A stretch of DNA of 64,000 bases. Source: Enoplosus armatus (lineage: Eukaryota; Chordata; Actinopteri; Centrarchiformes; Enoplosidae). Each line of letters begins with the position of its first letter. Within the stretch, counting starts at the first letter, position 1. A program made the position numbers and the translations under genes. The stretch spans positions 18,211,001 through 18,275,000 of the forward strand of contig NC_092186.1 of the NCBI RefSeq assembly GCF_043641665.1, given 5' to 3'. Under the pieces are notes generated by a model that worked only from the letters and a program-made list of their open reading frames with translations, had not been told where the DNA came from and ran no database searches. Shown in pieces: positions 58,301 through 64,000 of this stretch.

Positions 58301-61300
58301 ACATTGTTATGTTTGTGGAATTAGCTTATCTAGCATGTGAAAAGCCATTAGCTTTGCTTAACATACATTCTTGCTGTGTGAAGAGTCTGATGAAGTCAGG
58401 AAAGATATTTTAGACCTTATTTTACTTAAATGTGACTAATGTTTGTAAAATGTCTTGCTGGAAAGGATGAATATAGATCGCCTTGTAAATTACTCCTCTG
58501 TAGGTTGAACTATGAAGCATCTTTCTCTTAAGAGGACACTCTGTAAAATGGAGCAACAGTGAATTATTTATATGCAGACTGGAAGATACAACTAATACTC
58601 ATCACCTCAGGTTTCCTGTAAGGGTTAACAGAGACACCTGCTGGAGAAGAAGGCACAATGCAATTATATGGCATGTGGTATTGTAGATAAAGTGACAGCA
58701 AAAGACATCAAAGTCACTGTAACAGACATCTTTCTCTTTAAAGTACCGTTGTGCTGAGTGACTATGTCTTACCCAGTCCAATGTTTTTAATCTTAGTCTT
58801 GTTTGAATATTTCCACAGAATAACTACCTGGTGTTCATGGCAGAGCTGTTCTGGTGGTTTGAGGTGGTCAAGCCGTCATTTGTGAAACCAAGAATGCTGG
58901 ACAACGAAGGCACAGGCAAGTCTTAAATTCTGAATTTACAATACCATTCATAGTAGCAAGAGCAGCTGTAGTGTCATGTGTAGAAAGAAGTGCTAGAAGT
59001 AATGGTAGTCGAATTGTAGGTACCTGAAGGTGTATTTTATCTGAAACAAAGTACAAAATACACAAAGCAAAGTAGTTATGGGGAAATTGATGTACAGTAT
59101 GATGTTGCTATCCATTGTGAAACCACAGTTTGAACATTTATCACTGTTATGTCACCTCAGATCCCTCATCCTTGTTGAAGAATATGCCAGCCATCCCCAT
59201 CTCCAAGGTAACCAAGAGGAGCTTCATGGAAAGATCCCCAAGTCCTGAAAGACCCAGGTACACTAGTCCAAATTATGGTATTCAATGTGAAATGTGAATT
59301 TCTTGTGATATGTGTACTTCAAAAGTGCATGAGCAAGGCATTTCATTTCTAGTCGTGTGGAGCTGCTCGTTGGCTAATAGTTTGCACTGGTTGGTGGGCA
59401 GCTTGCAGGTGTGAATATATGGTACTGAAAAAAAAATAAAAAATCTGTATCTGGACAAATTAAAGCTAAAAATGACAATGAAAATATATATTACAATGTT
59501 GAACATGTCTGACATTTTCTTTCTCTCGTTGTCTAGTTTGCCCCTCCGACCCCAGCCTCGAAACTCAGGTGATTTTTATTTTTTTTACCAAATTGATTGA
59601 CTTGATAGTCATAGTATTAGGTATGAATATCAAAGTATTATTACTTATAGGTACAACAACTTCTGTTTTGGTTTTTACTTTTCTTACTTGTGTCATTCAG
59701 GAGAGATCAAGAGATCGACCTCAATGTCCTTTGTCGATGGCAACCTCGGCACCTGGCCCAAAGAGAAAAGGTTCGTGATACTGCTGTCCTGTTCATGTGC
59801 TGCTCATTTAAAATATCCAATCCTCAAATAACCTTTTAAAATGTGTTAGAATGCAAAAAATATCTGAAGATTTAATTAGAGTTTCTTTTTTGTTTGTCTG
59901 TTAAGGTCTGGGCCTTATGGAGTGTCTTTTGACATCCCCTTTGACAAAGAGGACACTGCTCTCACCCCTCTTTCCTCCACGCGTGGCATGGTCAGGTCCG
60001 TCAGCACTGACGATGGTTCTGGCTTCAAGGTCCACCACCTGCCCCGTGGAATGAAGCGTAACCTGTCCTTCCAGCCAGTGAATGGTCAGAGTGTCGGCAT
60101 TGAGGAGGAAGGCTGCCCAGACAGCCTGGCTGGTATGGAGCCTGGCAGGCGAGTGTACCCCAATGGACATGGAAGTGTCATGGCAACAACTCCCTCCGTG
60201 GAGGAAGCCCTCCAGATTATCCACAGCCCAAATAGGCCCCCAGCGGAGCGGATCAACAATGGTTTCTTCCTGCACAGTCAGGACCACGGGATCACTGGTG
60301 TTGGTGGCTTGGAGCCGGTGTCAGAGATGGACTCCAAAGGGCCTCTGAGCACTACAGACACCACCGAGGTGGATACTGGTATCCATATCCGAACAGAAGA
60401 CATGCTGGATGAGGATTCCTCTCTGAAAGACTGCTCTGTGAACATGGACCTGGATATGGACACGCCAAGCCCCTGCCCGAGCAATCAGAGCAAATCCCCC
60501 TCAGGAATGAAGATGACCAGCTTTGCCGAGCAGAAGATGAGGAAGCACGTTCCATCAGCTCCAGACTCAGGGAGGTGCAGTAGCAGCTCCCTCAAGACCA
60601 CTCCTGAGGGCTCTGAGTTTGGCCTCCCATTATCTGTCTCCTGGGCTCCAACCCCTGAGCACAGCCCCATCCATCAACAAACCACACCACCCCTCACTGC
60701 TCAAGCATCGCCCACACCTGTACAACTTCCACCCAATGACCCCGCTCAGGTCATGGCTACGGAGATGGTACAGCTGAGGATGAGGCTTGAGGAGAAACGC
60801 AAAGCCATCGAAGCACAGAAGAAGAAAGTGGAAGCTGCTTTTACAAGGCATCGGCAAAAGATGGGTCACTCAGCATTTCTCAATGTGGTAAAGAGAAAAG
60901 GAGACGGGGCAGCCAGTGGAGAGGAAGGAGGGAAAATCGAGGGAGAAGGCAAGGCTGCAAGCCCAAGTCCCACCTTCAAATTTGGGAGGAGCAAGGCAGA
61001 CACACCTGATGGGGCAGAGCAAAGCAGCACAGGCTCCTGTTGGACAAAGTTACCTGGTGGAGGAGAGGAAGTTGGGCAAAGCCATGCTCAGCTAACTGAA
61101 GTAGATCTCACAGAGTACACGCGTTCTATTGAGAAACTGAACCATTCATTAGCCTTCCTTCAGACTGAGATGCAGCGACTAGCTCAGCAGCAGGAAGTGA
61201 TCATGGCCATGAGGGAGCAACAACATCAACAGGCATGGGTCATCCCTCCTCCACATACAGACCCGTCACCACAAAAACACAGTCGAGCCGGAGCTGTCAC

Positions 61301-64000
61301 CCGATCCTCAGGACCCTCTTCTCCTGCCGACTCACCTCGTTCCACCCACCGTTCTCCAACCAGCATCAAACGCAAATCTGCCTCCTTCCACTCACGAAAT
61401 CCTCGCACCACTCGTCCCAGCGAGCTCAAGCTGGCCCCTTACAATCGAATTCTAACGGCCCCGCAATCTGTCGATAGCATCCCCAGGCTACGGCGATTTT
61501 CTCCCTGCCAGCCCTTGGCAAGTTCCTTTGTTTACATGGGGGACAAACCAGCAACCGCCAATCCAGCAACAGTAGCCTCAGAAGGAGATAAAAACAAGGA
61601 GACGGAGTCACTCCTTTCCCCAGAGAGGGAGCTTGCCTGTATATGTGTAGCCAACTCACCCCCCAGCTCCCCCAACCTGCAGAACAAAAGACAACAAATA
61701 TTCGAATGCCCAGGAACCCAGGAAACAGAGGTTCACAACCAATCCAAGATCACTGACATGGAAGCAGATGACCAGAACGTTCAGAAGTCAGTTCCAGATC
61801 TCAAACCTACCATAGAGTCATCATTTCCTGAGGTCCTGGCCCACCCTGTGGTAGAGACCTTCACGGTGACACCTTCAGAGATTCCTCCCCAGTCAGAAGC
61901 CTCAGGCCAAGTCAAGAGCAGTTTGATTGAGGTTCCTCTGTCAGTCATCAAGCCAATGGAGGATCTGACACTTGATGATGGTTTGGAGATGCAGCAGGGT
62001 GATGTGGAAGGCTCGGATTACGAACAGAAGATGTGTCGTGGTTTCTTCTTCAAGGTAGGCTGTTGATTCAAACTGCCATCACATAACACAAAGAATAATA
62101 TTTCGTAGCACTTTTTCATAATAAATTAAAAGTGGATTTGCAATGCGTAAAGTAAATGTACCACTTAATGTTATCTTTAAGATAAGATTTACTTAATTTG
62201 TCCCCAATGGGAAATTTGGAGTCAATAAGTAAACAGCACAGAATAACAACACAGGCAATAAGATCATCAGAAAATATAACAACAAAGAACCAGCAGCATA
62301 AATCTCAAAAACCAGCAGCAGACCAGAGTCGCAACCATGTAGTGCCAATGGAAGCCTTAAAATGCAGTGGCACGTTTCTTGAAAAATAGGCAATTACATT
62401 TGAACCTGGGGCAGCCATGTTTGTTCCTAACATGAGATGATGAATGGTTCAGGAAATATGCCCACTGAGAACAGTGTCATCTTCCCATTTATGGGTTGTA
62501 AGATAGCTTTTCTAGCTGCAGTCTGGGCTTTGATGTAGGTCATAAAACTGGGGCTGTTGTGAATAATTCAAGCACAGCTGTGGAAATGTGGGGTTGGAGA
62601 AGGGTTGAATAGATTGTGAGGGTAGATGCTGAGGGATGAGCGAAGGATGTTCACATGAAATAAAACTCTAGATGAACCCAAATTTGTACTGAAAGCAACT
62701 GAATTCAAATTGAATTTGTTATTGTAAAGGTGTTATAAAAGCATAGTTTTACAATACAACACATTCAGAGTGTGTATAAGGTCTGATATGACAAACCATG
62801 TTTCCAGTAGTCTCCTGCTCTCTTGCTATAGTCAAGGTTTCATGCAAACTATCTTAACTGCAGTGTGATATTGCCACAAATATCCATTAAATAGAAATTT
62901 GTTTAAGGTTTCTTGTAGTCCCATAATACAAAGAATATGGGATGAAAAATAAATTGCATAATAAAGGTGTCTCGAAAGAAAACCTCTACTCTGTTACCTC
63001 TGCCAGCCTTTTTACTGTCTCATTTTATCACACAAAGGAGAGTCGACCTTTCACAACAACTCAGGTTTTGGATTATCTCATTATATCAGATTGGATGAAT
63101 GAAAAGATTTAAGGAATATCAGACTATAATAACACTCAGCTCTGCCTCTTGATCTGTGTCACAACCATAGAAGGTCAGTTTTGCTCAATGAACAGCAGCT
63201 ACAAAACATTCAACAGTGAATAATATTCACAAAATGTTCTGCTTAGAACCTACTTTACCTCTAACAGTGTGAGGGGACTGACTTTGTTTCCTTCCTGACT
63301 CAGGCGGATGGGAAGGCTGATGAGAGCATGGCTCAGAAGAGGGCTGCACTGTTGGAGAAAAGGCTGAGGAGGGAGAAGGAGAGTCAGCAGAGGAAGATGC
63401 AGCTGGAGGCTGAGCTGGAGCAGAAAAAGGAGGATGCTCGGTATGTTGACACATCTGGAAAATAAGTCTATACACATTTTCAGAGCATACAAGTATAGGA
63501 ATGCAATGTTGTATGGTCTTTTCTTTATTCTGGTAAAAGTGCATTTATTTATGCAGATTGTTATTAAATGGTTGTATTTTTGTCATTTTCTTGATATGGT
63601 AACTTTATATTTTGTGGTTTAGACAGTTTAGTCTTTTCCCTCTTTTCTATTTCCAGTTTCTTTTTTTCTTTTTGTTAAAGTTCGATCACTCCACTACTGT
63701 CTTGAAAATTATTATCATGTTAATTTGCATCAGAAAGTAAAGAAAGTGTGACCTCAGTGCGATATGTTGTCATCTTTTTTTCTAAAAACGTAAGATTTAA
63801 ATTTACAATTTGGTAATTACTTGTTTTATATATTTTGTGCAGTGTTAATCACCTATATTGAACAGAAAACTCTTACAGTTTTTCTCTGTTTTGCCTGTTC
63901 AGACTGAAAGCAGAGGAGGAGCGCACCAGGAAGGAGGAAGACAAGGCCAGGAGGGAGTTCATCAAGCAGGAGTATCTCAGGCGGAAGCAGCTAAAGCTGA
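20577..64000 (+). CDS. camsap2: CAMSAP2, calmodulin-regulated spectrin-associated protein 2 (C-terminus off window)
   Basis: Binds and stabilises free microtubule minus ends, organising non-centrosomal microtubules in neurons and epithelia. Fourteen coding exons join in frame to 1,213 residues: 20577-20715, 26311-26570, 40690-40851, 42721-42804, 49144-49176, 50325-50466, 51338-51477, 58819-58915, 59161-59257, 59537-59568, 59701-59770, 59906-62054, 63304-63440, 63903-64000 (cut). Order: conserved N-terminus; CAMSAP-type calponin-homology domain (about 227-345); long disordered region; CC1 coiled coil (about 702-744); second coil (about 819-864); basic RLRRFSP region (about 921-955); third coil from about 1145. 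The C-terminal CKK domain lies off the right edge. ATG 20577 has A at -3 and G at +4, and matches human MGDAADPREMRKTFIVPAIK. CAMSAP2 is favoured over CAMSAP1/3 by sequence and synteny; the teleost 2a or 2b copy cannot be told. Confidence 0.95.
24846..24890. repeat. (TA)-rich tract with internal duplication
   Basis: ATTATTATAATATATAT occurs twice in tandem with small differences, in CAMSAP2 intron 1. Confidence 0.85.
25822..25835. promoter_or_regulatory. RFX-type X-box palindrome
   Basis: GTTGCTATAGCAAC is a perfect 14-bp palindrome fitting the RFX consensus GTTGCCATGGCAAC. In CAMSAP2 intron 1. Motif match only. Confidence 0.45.
26311..26570 (+). CDS. camsap2: CAMSAP2 coding exon 2
   Basis: Residues 47-133, DSIPADLKDPFYTDQYEQEH to ERDLRKRPLQM. 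Includes LILKSDAAKPLLGHDAVIQA, identical to the human protein. Acceptor catcatgcag, donor gtaaga. Confidence 0.96.
28125..28168. repeat. (GT)n microsatellite, interrupted
   Basis: About 44 bp of GT units with two TATG interruptions, in CAMSAP2 intron 2. Confidence 0.93.
29896..29909. promoter_or_regulatory. RFX-type X-box
   Basis: GTTGCTATGGAGAC, a known functional variant pattern of the X-box. In CAMSAP2 intron 2. Motif match only. Confidence 0.4.
32117..32130. promoter_or_regulatory. RFX-type X-box near an inverted CCAAT box
   Basis: GTTTCCATGGTTAC (minus strand GTAACCATGGAAAC) fits the X-box. ATTGG, an inverted CCAAT box, lies about a dozen bases to its left. In CAMSAP2 intron 2. Confidence 0.4.
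35530..35566. repeat. (TG)n microsatellite
   Basis: About 37 bp with one GAG interruption, in CAMSAP2 intron 2. Confidence 0.93.
36302..36332. repeat. (TG)n microsatellite
   Basis: 31-bp pure tract in CAMSAP2 intron 2. Confidence 0.94.
37091..37125. repeat. Perfect 13-bp inverted repeat, 9-nt loop
   Basis: CTGATAAACTGAT at 37091-37103 and its exact reverse complement ATCAGTTTATCAG at 37113-37125, in CAMSAP2 intron 2. Confidence 0.85.
37724..37760. repeat. (TG)n microsatellite
   Basis: 37-bp pure tract in CAMSAP2 intron 2. Confidence 0.94.
40690..40851 (+). CDS. camsap2: CAMSAP2 coding exon 3
   Basis: Residues 134-187, SAHLAMIDTLMMAYTVETVS to TEDAVTTWINK. 54 whole codons after a 14.1-kb intron. 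Donor gtaggt. Confidence 0.96.
40852..42720 (+). other. CAMSAP2 intron 3
   Basis: 1.9 kb of AT-rich intron. I recognised no exon, repeat family, RNA gene or clear motif in it. Confidence 0.6.
42721..42804 (+). CDS. camsap2: CAMSAP2 coding exon 4
   Basis: Residues 188-215, VNEHLKDVMTQEQRKRETPI AEPAGSPR, matching human VNEHLKDIMEQEQKLKE. 28 whole codons, donor gtgggt. Confidence 0.93.
43364..43407. repeat. (TG)n microsatellite, interrupted
   Basis: TG units with a TATATG interruption, in CAMSAP2 intron 4. Confidence 0.92.
44293..44306. promoter_or_regulatory. RFX-like X-box
   Basis: GTTGACCTGGCAAC; the right half is perfect and the left half has one change. In CAMSAP2 intron 4. Confidence 0.35.
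46595..46658. repeat. Long (TG)n microsatellite
   Basis: 64 bp of nearly uninterrupted TG, the longest repeat in the window, in CAMSAP2 intron 4. Confidence 0.96.
49144..49176 (+). CDS. camsap2: CAMSAP2 coding exon 5: 33-nt microexon
   Basis: Residues 216-226, SPTKWYMKLVP. It matches human SPSKWFWKLVP, which I recall as an optional segment of CAMSAP2. Acceptor ttctgtgctgctgcag, donor gtaagt. In frame on both sides, so skipping keeps the protein frame. Confidence 0.92.
49177..51337 (+). other. CAMSAP2 introns 5 and 6 (around exon 50325-50466)
   Basis: 1.15-kb and 0.87-kb introns flanking coding exon 6. I saw no repeats or other genes in them. Confidence 0.6.
50325..50466 (+). CDS. camsap2: CAMSAP2 coding exon 6: start of CH domain
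   Basis: Residues 227-273, ARYRKEQASTQPVPWIPPVD to LLHFYCPQLLSLD. LLKDSTDGSALGALLHFYCP is the hallmark of the CAMSAP CH domain. Donor gtaagg, phase 1. Confidence 0.95.
51338..51477 (+). CDS. camsap2: CAMSAP2 coding exon 7: CH domain
   Basis: Residues 274-320, DVCLKESMTLADRLYNLQLI to DMLYASSTIK, matching human DICLKETMSLADSLYNLQLI. Ends AAG then gtactg. Confidence 0.95.
52581..52612. repeat. (TTTC)n tract
   Basis: Seven TTTC units within a roughly 270-bp pyrimidine-rich stretch (52470-52740) of CAMSAP2 intron 7. Confidence 0.9.
53511..53537 (-). mobile_element. hAT-like terminal inverted repeat remnant
   Basis: The minus strand reads CAGTGGTTCTCAAACTGGGG, the classic hAT/Charlie terminus. 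The matching other end is not evident, so this is a solo or decayed remnant. Confidence 0.4.
54663..54985 (+). mobile_element. Degenerate MITE-like DNA element, copy B
   Basis: Begins TTAGGGCTGCAAC and ends CTCAGCTCTAA, so the ends are rough inverted repeats (TTAGRGCTG). Internal blocks ATTAATCTGCCGATT, CTATAAATTGTCAAAAA and CTTGTTTTGTCCAAA match copy A in the same order. Located in CAMSAP2 intron 7. Confidence 0.68.
55308..55365. repeat. Long (CA)n microsatellite
   Basis: 58 bp of CA units preceded by GCGCGCGTGCACG, so alternating purine/pyrimidine runs for over 70 bp. In CAMSAP2 intron 7. Confidence 0.96.
58819..58915 (+). CDS. camsap2: CAMSAP2 coding exon 8: end of CH domain, GC donor
   Basis: Residues 321-352, NNYLVFMAELFWWFEVVKPS FVKPRMLDNEGT. 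MAELFWWFEVVKPSFV is near-identical to human. The exon ends CACAG followed by GCAAGT, a GC-type 5' splice site; reading on without splicing meets TAA four codons later. Confidence 0.93.
59161..59257 (+). CDS. camsap2: CAMSAP2 coding exon 9
   Basis: Residues 353-384, DPSSLLKNMPAIPISKVTKR then SFMERSPSPERP. MPAIPIS matches human MPSIPVL. Acceptor tgtcacctcag, donor gtacac, phase 2. Confidence 0.9.
59537..59568 (+). CDS. camsap2: CAMSAP2 coding exon 10: 32-nt microexon
   Basis: Residues 385-395, (S)LPLRPQPRNS. Acceptor ctcgttgtctag, donor gtgatt. It is placed by frame: exon 9 ends in phase 2 and exon 11 needs phase 1, which only this 32-nt piece supplies. It corresponds to the human LPSRYSRPQAHSS area. 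Confidence 0.83.
59701..59770 (+). CDS. camsap2: CAMSAP2 coding exon 11
   Basis: Residues 396-418, GEIKRSTSMSFVDGNLGTWP KEK, matching human GGIRRSSSMSYVDGFIGTWP. Acceptor gtgtcattcag, donor gttcgt, phase 2. Confidence 0.92.
59906..62054 (+). CDS. camsap2: CAMSAP2 coding exon 12: large central exon
   Basis: Residues 419-1135, 2,149 bp. It starts RSGPYGVSFDIPFDKEDTAL and ends MCRGFFFK. Conserved blocks: TPSVEEALQIIH and NGFFLHSQ; TEVDTGIH and DEDSSLKD; CC1 MVQLRMRLEEKRKAIEAQKK (spectrin/calmodulin region in the family); SIEKLNHSLAFLQTEMQRLA; ELKLAPYNRILTAPQSVDSI then PRLRRFSP, in the microtubule-lattice-binding region. The rest is Ser/Pro/Thr-rich and probably disordered. Acceptor tctgttaag, donor gtaggc. 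Confidence 0.96.
62178..62340 (+). mobile_element. Fragment of a teleost interspersed repeat
   Basis: AAGATTTACTTAATTTGTCC then CCAATGGGAAATTTGG, followed by a stretch rich in ACAACA and CAGCAG. It resembles the common fish repeat with TTTATTGATCCC...GGGGAAATTTGG. Strongly diverged. Confidence 0.5.
63304..63440 (+). CDS. camsap2: CAMSAP2 coding exon 13: third coiled coil
   Basis: Residues 1136-1180, ADGKADESMAQKRAALLEKR to ELEQKKEDA. Charged heptads, matching human MAMKRAALLEKRLRREKETQ. Donor gtatgt, phase 2. Confidence 0.94.
63903..64000 (+). CDS. camsap2: CAMSAP2 coding exon 14 (cut by window edge)
   Basis: Residues 1181-1213, (R)LKAEEERTRKEEDKARREFI then KQEYLRRKQLKL. It matches human EFIRQEYMRRKQLKLMEDM and is open to the window end. 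Confidence 0.93.

Larger units (their letters stand above)
51478..58818 (+). other. CAMSAP2 intron 7
   Basis: 7.3 kb. It contains a pyrimidine-rich stretch with (TTTC)n at 52581-52612, a hAT-like terminal sequence near 53511, a 10-base G run at about 54419, a degenerate MITE-like copy at 54663-54985, and a long CA repeat at 55308-55365. The 129-codon plus ORF at 56432 is compositionally biased and unrecognised. Confidence 0.6.
62055..63902 (+). other. CAMSAP2 introns 12 and 13 (around exon 63304-63440)
   Basis: Introns 62055-63303 and 63441-63902. The first carries a degenerate interspersed repeat at 62178-62340. The second is AT-rich with nothing recognised. Confidence 0.6.

Noticed and set aside
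59901..60287. 128-codon antisense frame under CAMSAP2 exon 12, and similar frames under KIF14 exon 1 (11599-11948)
   Set aside because: Shadows of strongly coding, GC-richer exons on the other strand, with no homology of their own.

Overview
The window is vertebrate nuclear DNA, almost certainly from a ray-finned (teleost) fish. It holds three intron-rich genes, many long (TG)n/(CA)n and (TA)n microsatellites, and degenerate interspersed repeats of kinds common in teleosts. The species cannot be named from the sequence alone. I recognise the genes from remembered human and fish protein families. No search was run.

Layout. About 1-12.7 kb, minus strand: KIF14, a mitotic kinesin. 22 coding exons are present and the C-terminal tail lies off the left edge. 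About 13.2-19.5 kb, minus strand: DDX59, a zinc-finger DEAD-box RNA helicase, complete in seven coding exons (633 residues) plus an apparent non-coding first exon. About 20.0-64 kb, plus strand: CAMSAP2, a microtubule minus-end binding protein. 14 coding exons are present, and the gene runs off the right edge before its CKK domain. The same order, KIF14 - DDX59 - CAMSAP2, with DDX59 and CAMSAP2 head to head, is found at human 1q32, so this is conserved synteny.

I built exon models by chaining reading frame, splice sites and intron phase. Every junction reported keeps the frame. The short gap between DDX59 and KIF14 (about 0.5 kb) holds a KIF14 promoter with a CCAAT box and a cell-cycle CHR element. 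The DDX59/CAMSAP2 gap (about 0.6 kb) looks like a bidirectional promoter with a CRE-like site and a perfect NRF-1 palindrome. CAMSAP2 introns 1, 2, 4 and 7 (5.6, 14.1, 6.3 and 7.3 kb) make up most of the right half. They contain microsatellites, RFX X-box-like motifs and repeat fragments, but no further recognisable gene.

How they relate: KIF14 works at the spindle midzone and midbody, CAMSAP2 stabilises non-centrosomal microtubule minus ends, and DDX59 is an RNA helicase whose human mutations cause a ciliopathy (orofaciodigital syndrome), as do some KIF14 mutations. They are separate transcription units, not an operon. I found no new multi-gene system. The items most worth checking are a GC-AG intron in CAMSAP2, a conserved 33-nt microexon, a DEVD (not DEAD) motif in DDX59, a CA repeat fused to a KIF14 5' splice site, several X-box motifs, and a possible poison exon in CAMSAP2 intron 2.
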